Under the pieces are notes generated by a model, which was not told the origin of the DNA, did not search any database, and saw only the letters and a program-made list of their open reading frames with translations. This document shows, in pieces, positions 32,395-42,600 of a stretch of 64,000 nucleotides of DNA. Position numbers and translations under genes: made by a program. How positions within the stretch are numbered: the stretch's first letter is position 1; every line of letters begins with the position of its first letter. This DNA is from DASXUX01 sp036504595. Lineage in GTDB: Bacteria > Planctomycetota > SZUA-567 > H5-PLA8. The DNA is taken from assembly GCA_036504595.1 (NCBI GenBank), contig DASXUX010000010.1, forward strand, positions 340,359-404,358. The letters run 5' to 3'.

Positions 32395-34137
32395 GTGTCC
32401 GGTGTCGTGACGCCGAATCGATTTCTGTTGTTCCGACGAAGCCTGCTCGCAGGCGCGGCATGCTCGTGCCTGATCGCGGTCGCTTTCTACGGCCTTTGGC
32501 CAAGACACACAGCGTCGGCCACCAGCGTCGAACCGACGAAGCCCGGGCAGTGGGTGCCCATCCGCCGCGGCGACTTTGAAGTCCTGTGCCGCGAAGAAGG
32601 CGAACTTAAGCCCGTAAAAGTCACCAGCCTCACCTTCCTGCGCTGGGGCAAAATCAGCTTCCTGATCCCAGAAGGCACGTACGTCAAAAAAGGCGAAAAG
32701 GTCGTCGCCATGGAGACCAAGGATTTGGAGGAGGAGGTCTCGCAGCTCCAGGAAGACGCATCGGCAGCCGAACGAAATCTCGCGCAACTGGAACAAAATC
32801 GCGACCTCGAAATCAAGCGCCTCTCCGTCGATATGGCATCTGTAAAGGACATGGACGCTTTCGCAACGCTCAAAGAGAAGGATCTGATCTCCCGGCCGCT
32901 CGATGTCGACAAGGAGCAAGCCACCAGCATGCTCGAAGGCGCTCGGGCCCGTCTGGCCAATGCCGAAGCCGACCTGGTCGCATACAAGCCGCTGGCGGAT
33001 ATGGGTTTCGGCAGAGGCACCGATTTGGCGGCCAAGGAAGTTGCCGTCGCAAAGGCGAAGGTCGAACTGCAGCGCGCCGAGATGAAATTCCAGCTCACGA
33101 TGGCCGGGGCGACGTTCACCTCGGTGGTCACGCCTATTCGGAGCTACGATCGCGACAAGGCCAAGCTCGGCCGCGAAAGCGCCGCCTTGGACGTGAAACT
33201 CAAGCAGATCGAAGTCGAAGACACCACTGATGCCCTGGAAGTCAAGATTAAGGCCGCTCAGCGCAGCCTCGCGCACACCAAACGCCACATCAGCCGGCAC
33301 AAAGTCGATCTGGAGCGCAGCGTCCTGATCGCCCCTCACGAAGGGCTGGTCGTGTACCGCACCAGCGACTTCCGCGGCATGAAGAAACCCGAAATCGGCG
33401 AATGGGCCGGCCCGTGGTTCAGCCCGGTCGAGCTTCCAAATTACGAGCGCATGAAGGTCCGCACGCAGGTGCCCGAGTCGTTCATCAACCGGATACAGGC
33501 GCGGCCCCCAAAGACCGCGGACGGACAGGCCGCCGGAACGGCGCTCTCGCCCGCGTCAAAAGCGCGCGTGACCATCAAGACCTTGCCCGACAAAGTCTAC
33601 ACCGCTGAAGTGACCTGGATCGATGGCTGGGCGCGCGACCGAAATTCAAAGCTCTCCGATGCCGACATCAAGGCTCAAGGCCTTTCCGGCGTGCGCGTCT
33701 TTGACGTGGAAGTGGAGCTCGAGGAAAGCGATGCGGAGCGGCTGCGCGAGGGCTTCCGCGCCACCGTCGATTTCCCGGTCGAAATGCACGCCGGCGTCCT
33801 CTCGATCCCTGTCAGCGCCATCACGGACCGCAACCACGCGCCGCATGTGCTCGTGAAGACATCCGAAGGCAACCAGTGGCAAAAGGTGGAGATTGGCGTG
33901 CAATCGCTTGACCGCGTGATTGTGACCAGCGGCATCCACGACGGGGACGAGATCTTCGTGCCGGCGGCCACGAGCCAGGAGAACCAGCCGCGCAAGCCGA
34001 AAATGCCCGAAGAGAAGGTTGAGGGCAAAGAAACGAAAAAGGGACGCGGCGGAGCTGGAGGCGGCGATGGCGGCGGGCCTCCGGTGGGCGGCGGCGGACG
34101 TCGTGGCGGCGGTGGTAGTGGAGGCGGCCCGCGATGA
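32395..34137 (+). CDS. Membrane-fusion (HlyD-like) adaptor protein 1
   Basis: A 580-residue protein starting at GTG 32395 with GAGG upstream. One N-terminal transmembrane segment (12-33), then the HlyD/MacA order: lipoyl half (VKKGEKVVAMETKDLEEEV), a long coiled-coil hairpin (about 110-300), the second lipoyl half and a beta-barrel ending IPVSAITDRNHAP. The last 40 residues are a Gly/Arg-rich low-complexity tail. The gene overlaps the next adaptor by four bases. It belongs with the ATPase and permease downstream in a tripartite exporter. Confidence 0.85.
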   Translation: MSGVVTPNRFLLFRRSLLAGAACSCLIAVAFYGLWPRHTASATSVEPTKPGQWVPIRRGDFEVLCREEGELKPVKVTSLTFLRWGKISFLIPEGTYVKKGEKVVAMETKDLEEEVSQLQEDASAAERNLAQLEQNRDLEIKRLSVDMASVKDMDAFATLKEKDLISRPLDVDKEQATSMLEGARARLANAEADLVAYKPLADMGFGRGTDLAAKEVAVAKAKVELQRAEMKFQLTMAGATFTSVVTPIRSYDRDKAKLGRESAALDVKLKQIEVEDTTDALEVKIKAAQRSLAHTKRHISRHKVDLERSVLIAPHEGLVVYRTSDFRGMKKPEIGEWAGPWFSPVELPNYERMKVRTQVPESFINRIQARPPKTADGQAAGTALSPASKARVTIKTLPDKVYTAEVTWIDGWARDRNSKLSDADIKAQGLSGVRVFDVEVELEESDAERLREGFRATVDFPVEMHAGVLSIPVSAITDRNHAPHVLVKTSEGNQWQKVEIGVQSLDRVIVTSGIHDGDEIFVPAATSQENQPRKPKMPEEKVEGKETKKGRGGAGGGDGGGPPVGGGGRRGGGGSGGGPR

Positions 34138-35582
34138 ACCTTCCACCCCGCAAAAGCACGCACAAGACACTGACGGCATTGGTGATTGTCGCCATCGTCG
34201 CGTCGTGGTGGGTGCACAGCCGCCGCGTGCAGGCTCAGCGGGATTGCGGCACCGCTCGCGTGGAGCGCCGCAACTTCCGGCAAGTGATCCGCCGCGCGGG
34301 CGTGCTCAAGCCCGTCAACGAGCAGCACATTATCACCAAGGTGAACGGCATCATTCTGGAGATGGCTCCGCAGGGAAAGGTCGTGGCCAAGGGCGAAGTG
34401 GTGCTCAAACTGGACCCCACCATGCACGAAGATGCCAAAGCCGCGCAGGAGGCGGCGATCCGGCAGGCGGAGGCCGAATATAAGTCAGTGGAACAGGCTA
34501 CTGCCAAAATCCTGAACCAGGCGCGCGAGGACATCGCCAGTTACGATCTGCGTGTGAACTTGGAACAGATGCGGCTGGCCGAACTGAAGAAGGGCGCCAC
34601 GCCGCAGGACATCGTCAACGCCGACCTCGACCTTCAGAATGCGAAAGCTCTCCTCACGGCCAAGGCCGAAGAATGCAAAGTTCTGGAAGAGCTCGCGGAT
34701 CTTGGCTACTCGTCCAAAGAAGAAGTCCGCCAAAAACAGTTGGACGTCAAGGAACAGCGCCTAGCACTTGAGCAGGCTGAAATCAGGCGCCGCCGCCTCG
34801 ATATTCTGGATCCCGTAAAGCTGGCCGAGCAGGATTTGAAAGTAAAGGATGCGATCAAAACGCGTGATACCGCAAAGGAAAAGGCGACGATCCTTGAGAA
34901 GAACATGCAGCGGGACGCCGAACGCCATGTACAACACCAGGAACACGAACGCGAACGGCTGAAGGATTTGATCGCCAACATCGAAAAGACCGTCTACACG
35001 GCGCCCGGCCCCGGCGTCATTATCCATCGCAAAGCGCGCTGGTACAATTTCGCGCCCGGCCGCGAGGTCTGGGACGGGCAGGAAGTGATCACGATCCCCG
35101 ACTTCAACAAAATGAAAGTGGCGCTCACCGTTGACGAAGCGCGAATCGCGCACGTCAGCGTCGGCCAGACCGCCGACATCCGGCCGGCCGGCTGGAGCGG
35201 CGAGCCGTTCAAAGGCAAAGTCACGATGGTCGCTGAGAAAGGTCACGACGAGTTCGAGGTCTTCGCCGAAGAGACCATCGCTCTGGCTGGAACCGCCAAC
35301 CGCCAGGTCTTCGACGTCGAGGTGGAAATTCAAGGTAACTCGCCTGTCCTGCGCCCGGGCTTGCGCGCGGAGGTCGAGGTGGTGGAGCGTTCGATCGACA
35401 ATGCGTTTGTACTGCCGCGAGCTGCACTGTTCCGCGACAAAGAAGGACGAACCGTGATTCATCCCGCCGCCCGCGCGCCGGCCGCCAAGCCCATCAAAGT
35501 TCTTGCTGAAAGCGAACTGACGGCCGCGGTCGAAGGTCTGAGCGAAGGCGAACGGGTGTGGGTGATCGATACGGGGCAGTAA
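34134..35582 (+). CDS. Membrane-fusion (HlyD-like) adaptor protein 2
   Basis: A 482-residue protein. The start ATG overlaps the previous stop (ATGA, 34134-34137). A short N-terminal transmembrane helix (12-23) is followed by the lipoyl motif (GKVVAKGEVVLKLDPTMHEDA), a coiled coil to about 290 and the distal barrel (PVLRPGLRAEVEVVERSI). It is likely one of three adaptors that connect the MacB-like permease to an outer-membrane channel. No TolC-type gene is in the window. Confidence 0.85.
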   Translation: MNLPPRKSTHKTLTALVIVAIVASWWVHSRRVQAQRDCGTARVERRNFRQVIRRAGVLKPVNEQHIITKVNGIILEMAPQGKVVAKGEVVLKLDPTMHEDAKAAQEAAIRQAEAEYKSVEQATAKILNQAREDIASYDLRVNLEQMRLAELKKGATPQDIVNADLDLQNAKALLTAKAEECKVLEELADLGYSSKEEVRQKQLDVKEQRLALEQAEIRRRRLDILDPVKLAEQDLKVKDAIKTRDTAKEKATILEKNMQRDAERHVQHQEHERERLKDLIANIEKTVYTAPGPGVIIHRKARWYNFAPGREVWDGQEVITIPDFNKMKVALTVDEARIAHVSVGQTADIRPAGWSGEPFKGKVTMVAEKGHDEFEVFAEETIALAGTANRQVFDVEVEIQGNSPVLRPGLRAEVEVVERSIDNAFVLPRAALFRDKEGRTVIHPAARAPAAKPIKVLAESELTAAVEGLSEGERVWVIDTGQ

Positions 35583-35585
35583 GTG

Positions 35586-35686
35586 GCACGCACGTGACGG
35601 CGCCATCGTTTGGCGCCGTCTCGTGCGTGCGTCAGGCAAGTCGCACGCATGAGTCCGCGCCAGAAGCCGCTCGGACACATGCGTGC
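35586..35686. repeat. Two large hairpins between adaptor genes 2 and 3
   Basis: First: GCACGCACG and GACGGCGCC pair with GGCGCCGTC and CGTGCGTGC, with one T/T mismatch, around ATCGTTT (35586-35630). Second: GCACGCATG and GTCCG pair with CGGAC and CATGCGTGC with one A/A mismatch (35643-35686). The outer ends GTGGCACGCA/TGCGTGCCAC frame the pair as one unit (35583-35688). Confidence 0.9.
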
Positions 35687-35715
35687 CACCCATAGCGAGA
35701 GAGGAACGTTGATCA

Positions 35716-37332
35716 GTGTCTGAAGTGCAGGAACTGAACACGAGCAGCGAGCCGGCGAGGCCGGCGTTGCTGAGCAGCGGGGCGCTTGGCGTGCTGTCAG
35801 CTTCCGGGCCAGCTGCCGTCACGCGGCGGCGCCGTTCACCTGCGCGCTGGATTATTGGAGCGATCTGCGGCGCCGGATTGATCGCCGCCGCGGCGCTGTT
35901 GACGATCACGCCCGGCGAAGCTCCGAAAGCACAGCGGCCGCTCCTGAAAGTCGAACGCGCGCCGCTCCGAGTGATGTTGCACGAACTGGGCAGCATCGAA
36001 GCGCTGAAAGAAACGACGGTGCTGTCGCGATTCACGGGCGACATCGTCTGGCGAGCGGAAGACGGACAGGAAGTCAAAGAAGGCGATCCCGTTGTGCGGT
36101 TCGATACCAAGGTACTGAAAGAGGACGTCGAAGCTCGCGAGAAGGATCTGCTGGACAAACGCGACCTGGTGCGACGCGCCAAGGACATCATCACGATCAC
36201 GGAACACCGTTACCAGCATCTCATTCGGCAGGCTGAGATCCAATACGAACTGGCGCAGATCGAGCGCAAGCGCACCTTCGACACGCCTCTGCCCGACGAG
36301 AAACAAGACGCGGAGCTCACGCTGAAATCCGCGGCCTATGAGCTCGAAAAAGATGAACTTGAGCTGAAGGGTTATGACGAGCTCTTCAACCAGTCGTTCG
36401 TCTCGGCCGCCGCGCTTAAGAAGAAGCAGCTTGAAACGGCCACCACTCGCGTGGCTCAAGCTCGCGCGAAAATGATCTATGATCTCACCCTTCAAGGCTA
36501 CACGCCGGACATCAAACGCGTCGCGGAACTGGCTGTGGCGGATGCCCGCAAGCGGCTGAATATCATGAAGTTCAACCGCGATGCGGATCTTGCAGTGGCG
36601 AAGGCCGGATTGGAATTGGCCGAGGTGGACTTGGGCAACTTCGAACGCGAACTAGCTCGCAAAAAGCGCGACCTGGATTGGGGCGAGGTTAAGGCCCCCA
36701 CGCAGGGCCGCGCCGTCTTCATCGACGTCTGGAAGGGATCGGCCAAAAGCCGCAGTCCCATTCAGGTCGGCGAGTCGCGCAACGCCGGCGGCGATTTGTG
36801 CGTGATTTGCGACACGTCGAACCTGCGCATTCGCGTGTGGATCAACGAAGCGGATATCGAAGGCCTGAAAACGGGCTTGCGCGCAAAGGTCGCGTTGCCG
36901 GCATGCCCGGGAAAAACGTACGAAGCCGTGTTGACCGAACTGGCCGTCCTCGCGCAGGACAAAAACATGGCGCTCTCGAACCTGGCCCTCCGCAAGTCAG
37001 GCGAAGCGTTCGTTAACGTGGTCGAAGCGAAACTGGAGTTCACGGACCTGACCCAAGACGACCGCAACCTGATCCGCGTGGGCCTGAATGCCGAAGTCCT
37101 GATCCCGAAACTGGACCCAGCAACGGCGCTCAGCGTCCCCTGGCCGGCCATCCGTTACGACGACAACAACGCACCCTACGCCGAAGTGCCCGCAACGATG
37201 GGCGGCCGTTCGCGGCGCAACGTGAAGCTGGGCCGCAGCGATACCGAACGCGTCGAGGTGCTCGAAGGGCTGAAGGAAAACGACCAGGTGTTCGATGAGA
37301 CCCACACGGCTCAAACTGGAGGCGATCAGTGA
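35716..37332 (+). CDS. Membrane-fusion (HlyD-like) adaptor protein 3
   Basis: A 538-residue protein starting at GTG 35716 after GAGAGAGGAA. The cytoplasmic lead is about 40 residues; the transmembrane helix is at 44-64 (WIIGAICGAGLIAAAALLTI). Next come a lipoyl half (VKEGDPVVRFDTKVLKEDVEA), a coiled coil to about 330, and the distal barrel (LRVWINEADIEGLKTGLRAKV). Its stop overlaps the start of the ATPase gene by four bases (GTGA), so adaptor and ATPase are coupled. Confidence 0.85.
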   Translation: MSEVQELNTSSEPARPALLSSGALGVLSASGPAAVTRRRRSPARWIIGAICGAGLIAAAALLTITPGEAPKAQRPLLKVERAPLRVMLHELGSIEALKETTVLSRFTGDIVWRAEDGQEVKEGDPVVRFDTKVLKEDVEAREKDLLDKRDLVRRAKDIITITEHRYQHLIRQAEIQYELAQIERKRTFDTPLPDEKQDAELTLKSAAYELEKDELELKGYDELFNQSFVSAAALKKKQLETATTRVAQARAKMIYDLTLQGYTPDIKRVAELAVADARKRLNIMKFNRDADLAVAKAGLELAEVDLGNFERELARKKRDLDWGEVKAPTQGRAVFIDVWKGSAKSRSPIQVGESRNAGGDLCVICDTSNLRIRVWINEADIEGLKTGLRAKVALPACPGKTYEAVLTELAVLAQDKNMALSNLALRKSGEAFVNVVEAKLEFTDLTQDDRNLIRVGLNAEVLIPKLDPATALSVPWPAIRYDDNNAPYAEVPATMGGRSRRNVKLGRSDTERVEVLEGLKENDQVFDETHTAQTGGDQ

Positions 37333-38078
37333 ACCCGCCGCCGGTTTTGCGCACTGAATCTGACGTCATCGCCATCCAGAACCTGGTGAAAGAGTACCCG
37401 ATGGCCGGCGGTGCCGTTCCAGCCATCAAGAGCATCTCGCTGGGCGTCCGCCGCGGCGAATTCGTATCCATCATGGGACCGTCCGGCTGTGGCAAAAGCA
37501 CGCTGCTGCATGTGCTGGGCTGTTTGCACCGGCTCACCAGCGGCAGCTACAAACTCGACGGCGTGGAAGTCTCGCAGCTTGACGACACTGAGCTTTCCCA
37601 CCTGCGCAATCAGAAGATCGGGTTCGTGTTCCAAAAGTTCAACCTTCTGGTGCAGGAAAACATCGTCGAGAACGTGGCGCTGCCCCTTGTTTACGCTGGC
37701 ATGTCCCGGATCAAGCGCCTGGATCTGGCCGTCCGCGCGTTGGGCGTGCTGGGCCTCAGCGATCGGTTGCATCACAAGCCGAGCGAACTGTCCGGCGGGC
37801 AAAGCCAGCGCGTCGCGATCGCGCGCGCATTGGTCACCGAACCCGCCGTGATCCTGGCCGACGAACCCACCGGAAACCTCGACAGCCGCACGGGCGAGGA
37901 AATCATGTCGGTCTTCCAGGCATTGCACGACAGCGGCCGAACGATCGTGCAAGTGACGCACGATCGCGAGAAAGCAGAGTACTCGCAACGCATCATCCAC
38001 CTGCGCGACGGCGAGATCGCGGAAGTCGAAGTAGTAAGCAAGCGGCGCAGGGCGCCGGAACTGGCGTTGCAGGCCTGA
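37329..38078 (+). CDS. ABC transporter ATP-binding protein, MacB/LolD type
   Basis: A 249-residue ATPase with Walker A (GPSGCGKST), Q-loop (FVFQKFNLL), signature (LSGGQSQRVAIARAL), Walker B (VILADEPTGNLDS) and H-loop (VTHDREK). GTG 37329 overlaps the previous stop. With the permease downstream it should power a mechanotransmission exporter of the MacB/LolCDE kind rather than classical transport. Confidence 0.93.
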   Translation: MNPPPVLRTESDVIAIQNLVKEYPMAGGAVPAIKSISLGVRRGEFVSIMGPSGCGKSTLLHVLGCLHRLTSGSYKLDGVEVSQLDDTELSHLRNQKIGFVFQKFNLLVQENIVENVALPLVYAGMSRIKRLDLAVRALGVLGLSDRLHHKPSELSGGQSQRVAIARALVTEPAVILADEPTGNLDSRTGEEIMSVFQALHDSGRTIVQVTHDREKAEYSQRIIHLRDGEIAEVEVVSKRRRAPELALQA

Positions 38079-38107
38079 ACAGAAGTGCTGAGTGCTGAGA
38101 CGGGCAA

Positions 38108-38203
38108 GTGACCGGTGACGTGTGACGCGTGACGAGTGGAATTGCTGAAATGAAAAGTCCTTATCACCCGTCACTCGTCACCCGCCACTCGTCACGGGGC
38201 ACC
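38108..38203. repeat. Inverted pair of GTGACGG period-7 arrays
   Basis: GTGACCG, GTGACGT, GTGACGC, GTGACGA (38108-38135) face CACCCGT, CACTCGT, CACCCGC, CACTCGT, CACGGGG (38165-38199). The two arms can pair over much of their length. It separates the ATPase and permease genes, 29 nt before the permease start. Confidence 0.9.
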
Positions 38204-38232
38204 GCGCTGCGCTCGAACACTGGGGACGCAAG

Positions 38233-39507
38233 ATGATTCAATGGCGCAATGCCGTTCGAATAGGCTTGATGGGTCTGGCGGTGCATAAGTTTCGCGCCGC
38301 GCTGTCCATGCTGGGCATTATTTTTGGCGTCGCATCCGTCGTGGCGGTGATCGCGGTCAGCGAAGGAGCGCGCGGCGAAGTCATGAAGCAACTGGCGGCA
38401 ATGGGCGCCAGCAACATCATGGTGCGCGGATTGGACTGGCGTTCATCCGGCAGCGAAAGCCGCGATCTGAAGAAAAAGTCCCGCTTGCACTCCAACGGGC
38501 TGACCGTGCGCGAGGGCCTGGCCGGCATGCGGGAAGCGCCGCTGGTGCTCGCGCAAGCCCCGCGCCGGGTCGTCCACGCATCGGTGCGCATGAACGAAAC
38601 GCCGATGTCCGCGGAAGTCTCGGCCACCACGCCGATCTTTCTGCAAGTGATGGGCTACAAGCTGCGCGAAGGCCGCTGGTTCGTCCCGGCCGATGAAGAG
38701 AACTCGCGCCGCGTCTGCGTGCTTGAGGACGCGTTGCGCCAGGAGTACTTCAAACTGGCCTCCCCGCTCGGCAAAACGCTGGTCATCGATCACGAATGCT
38801 ATGAAGTCATCGGCGTGCTGGAAAGCAAGGCGGCCTCGTCCGACCAGAAGTACGAAGTGGTGGACATCAAGCAGATCAACCGCCGCATTTACATTCCGCT
38901 TTCGACAGCCCTCGCGCGAACCACCCGCGAACCGCTCGCCGACGATGTCTCCGAGATCATCTTCCAATGCCGCGACATCACCGACGTTCACCCGGTCGCC
39001 GCCGTGCTCAACCGCTTCTTCGAAAAAGCGCATAACATGGAGGGCATCCGGCCGGAAGATCGCGACTACAAGGTCCAGATCGCTCAAGACCTGGTCAAGC
39101 AGACCGAAGAGTCGCAGCGGATCTTCAACTACGTGATGGCGTGTTCGGCCGGAATTTCACTCGTCGTCGGCGGCATCGGCATCATGAACATCATGCTGGC
39201 AAACGTGACCGAACGCCGCCGCGAGATCGGCATCCGCCGAGCGGTCGGCGCGACGATGAACGATATCCTTCAGCAGTTCCTTTTCGAAAGCTTGAGCATC
39301 TGCCTGCTCGGCGGGCTGATGGGCTGCATGCTCGGCATCGGCTTCACCTTCATGGTGCATCAGTTGACTGGTTGGCAGACCGCTCTGGCGTGGTGGAGCA
39401 TGGCCGTGGCGCTGCTGGTCTCACTGATGGACGGCGTGGCGTTCGGAACCTATCCGGCCTGGAAAGCCGGACGTCTCGACCCGATCGAAGCGCTGCGTTA
39501 CGAGTAG
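38233..39507 (+). CDS. ABC transporter permease, MacB/FtsX family
   Basis: A 424-residue permease with one N-terminal helix (about 19-41), a large periplasmic domain (about 55-290) and three C-terminal helices (about 300-325, 350-372, 380-405), the MacB layout. The segments FRAALSMLGIIFGVASVV and ERRREIGIRRAVGATMNDI (coupling helix) are typical. Its TAG stop belongs to a 24-bp palindromic element. Confidence 0.9.
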   Translation: MIQWRNAVRIGLMGLAVHKFRAALSMLGIIFGVASVVAVIAVSEGARGEVMKQLAAMGASNIMVRGLDWRSSGSESRDLKKKSRLHSNGLTVREGLAGMREAPLVLAQAPRRVVHASVRMNETPMSAEVSATTPIFLQVMGYKLREGRWFVPADEENSRRVCVLEDALRQEYFKLASPLGKTLVIDHECYEVIGVLESKAASSDQKYEVVDIKQINRRIYIPLSTALARTTREPLADDVSEIIFQCRDITDVHPVAAVLNRFFEKAHNMEGIRPEDRDYKVQIAQDLVKQTEESQRIFNYVMACSAGISLVVGGIGIMNIMLANVTERRREIGIRRAVGATMNDILQQFLFESLSICLLGGLMGCMLGIGFTFMVHQLTGWQTALAWWSMAVALLVSLMDGVAFGTYPAWKAGRLDPIEALRYE

Positions 39508-39557
39508 CGCAATCCTCCTGGATTGCGTCGTCATTGGTCATTAGTCATTGGTCGTTC
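39504..39557 (-). repeat. 24-bp element (CGCAATCC arms) followed by GTCATTG heptamers
   Basis: 39504-39527: GTAG, then CGCAATCC, core TCCT and GGATTGCG; the TAG at 39505-39507 is the permease stop. 39530-39557: GTCATTG, GTCATTA, GTCATTG, GTCGTTC. A near-identical 24-bp copy is at 63778-63801. Confidence 0.9.
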
Positions 39558-39608
39558 GCAAGCGCTTGCTACGGATGGCCAGTGAGAAATAGCAACGGGT
39601 GGGGATCT

Positions 39609-42600
39609 ATGCGAACGAGATTCTGCGCGATCTTCGCGCTTGTTTTTTCTCTCTGTGTGCAAGCAGGGCAAGCGGCGCCAGCGAAGGCTAACGCGGGCGA
39701 GGCGATTTTCTGCATCGGCACGCCGGATGGCTCGTGCATGGAGTTCGGTCTCGTCCAGCAGCAGTGGCCCAAGTATGCCAAGCACTACCCGCAGCCGATC
39801 GTGTTCACCGTTGGCAAGAGCAAGCTGCAGGATTGGCCATACATCCACCCCAGCTCGCACGACGGCTGGGCCGGCGGGAAAGCGCACACCTTTACGATCA
39901 ACTTCGATGTGAAAGACGTTCCCGCAAAGTCAACATTTCTCATCCTCGGCGTGCTCGCGATCTGGGAACCCAGCCAGATCACAATTTCAGCAAATGGAAA
40001 ACAAATTGCATCTCAGCGCTTGCCGGCTGGCGGCCAGGTCGGCTTGTCGAGCAACCCTGATGCGATCGCCGACTGCATCCCGCTCGTTTTCGAATTGCCC
40101 GCCGGTTCGTTGAAGGCCGGCGACAACTCGCTGGCGATCTCCTTGAACGATGGAAGCTGGGTCATCTACGATTATGTCATGCTCAGCACCAGCAGGCAGC
40201 CGCCGAAGATCGCGGCGGAAGTTCGCGATCTGCTTGCCGAAAACAAAAACGGCGCGCTGGCCGGAGTCGATGAAATCGTCTTCGCGACGCGCCAGGTCAT
40301 CGGCGAACACTGGTACGCCAACTTCGGCTACTACGCTCCGGACACAAATCGCAAGCTGTACCGCGAAGGCAGCAAGCTGTGCAAGCTGAAGGTCTCCGAC
40401 AAAAGTGTCACGACCGTTTTCGACGATCCCAAAGGTGGTTTTCGCGACCCGCAGATCCACTACGACGGCAAGAAGATGGTCTTCGCGTGGCGCAAGGGCG
40501 GCACGGAATTCTATCATCTCTACGAAGCCAACCTCGATGGCAGCGGTTTGAAGCAGCTTACCGACGGCCCGTGGGACGACTTTGAGCCCAGCTATCTGGC
40601 AGACGGCGGACTTGTTTTTGTGTCGAGCCGCTGCAAGCGCTGGGTGAACTGCTGGCTCACTCAAGTCGCCGTCCTGCATCGCTGCGATGCTGACGGCGGC
40701 AACATCCGGCCGCTTTCCAGCAACAACGAACACGACAACACGCCGTGGCCCCTTGCCGACGGACGCATCCTGTACACACGCTGGGAGTACGTCGATCGCA
40801 GCCAGGTCGATTATCATCACCTGTGGGTCGCCAACCCCGACGGCAGCAGCCAGACGATTTACTACGGCAATATGTTTCCCGGAACCGTCATGATCGACGC
40901 CAAGCCGATTCCCGGCACGGACAAGATTGTCGCCTCCTTCTCGCCCGGGCATGGGCAGACGGAGCACGAAGGGGCGATCACGATCGTCGATCCCAACGGC
41001 GGGCCGGACGCGCGGCGCCTGGCGAAAACCATCAGCCGCACGCAACACTTCCGCGATCCCTGGGCGTTCTCCGAAGACTGCATCATGGCCGTGACCGGTC
41101 CGTCGCTGGTGCTCATGAATGGCAAAGGCCAGACGCAGGAGCTTTACCGTCTGTCTGAAGCCGAAGCGCGCGCGGGATTCTACGTTCACGAGCCGCGGCC
41201 GGTCATCGCCCGCCCGCGCGAACTGCGCGTCGCTCCACGCACGGATCCCGCTCAGCCGACGGGCAAGTTCCTGCTTGCCGACGTGAACTACGGCCGCAAC
41301 ATGACCGGCGTGAAGCCCGGTGAAATCAAGAAGCTGCTGGTGCTCGAAACGCTGCCCAAGCCCATCAACTACACGGGCGGAATGGACCCGCTGAGTTTCG
41401 GCGGCACGTTCACGCTCGAGCGCATTCTCGGCACCGTGCCGGTCGAACCGGACGGCTCGGCGTATTTCGAAGTGCCCGCGCTGCGCAGCTTGTTCTTTGT
41501 CGCGCTGGACGAGAACGATCTGGCCGTCAAACGCATGCAGAGCTTCGTCACCATTCAGCCCGGCGAAACCACAAGCTGCGCTGGTTGCCACGAACAGCGC
41601 GAACGCACGCCGCGTTATTCAAACGTGCTACAAGCCTCGCGGCGCAGCGCGAGCAAGATTCAGCCATTCGCGGATGTGCCGGAGATCATCGACTACCCGC
41701 GCGACGTACAGCCGGTACTCGATGCGCTGTGCGTCAACTGCCACGGGTATGAGAAAGGGGTAGCGCCGGCCTCCGTGCCGGCCGGCGGCAATATTGGCGC
41801 CGCTCCCGCCGGCAGGGACGCCGGCACCACCTCCATTACCGGTCCCGCCGCCGGAAAAATCATTTTGAGCGGCGACCGTGGGCCCATGTTCAGCCACAGC
41901 TACGCGACGATGACGGTGGCCAAGCTCTTCAGCGACGGCCGCGACGAAGCGCGTAGCAATTATCCGCCGCGCACCCTGGGTTCAGCCGCCAGCAAGATTC
42001 TGACGATGCTCGACGGATCGCACTACCGCGTGAAAGCGACCGCTCAGCAGAAGACGCTGCTGCGCCTGTGGACCGACACCGGCGCCGCCTACCCCGGAAC
42101 CTATGCGGCGCTCGGCACCGGAATGATTGGCGGCTACGCGGCGAACGCGCAGGTGCTCGCCGATTTCGACTGGCCCACGACGAAGGCTGCGAAGGAAGTG
42201 CTGACGCAGCGCTGCGTTTCCTGCCACAAGGAACCCAGCCGCCTGCTGCCGATGAGCCTATCCGACGAACGCGACGTCTCGTTCTGGCGCTTCAACATCG
42301 ACGATCCGCGCATGAAGACCAGCCGCCACAGCGTCTTCAATCTCACGCGGCCGGAAAAATCGCTGATGGTGCTGGCACCGCTCGCCGAGAATGCTGGCGG
42401 TTGGGGCCTGTGCCGCGATCTCAAGACAAAAGAGAAGGTTAATGTCTTCGCCGACACCAACGACGCCGGCTATCAGAAGTTGCTGGCAATGATCGCCGCC
42501 GGCAAGCAGAAGCTCGACGAAATCAAACGCTTCGACATGCCCGGCTTTCAGCCCCGCCCCGAATGGGTCCGCGAGATGAAGCGCTACGGCGTCCTGCCGC

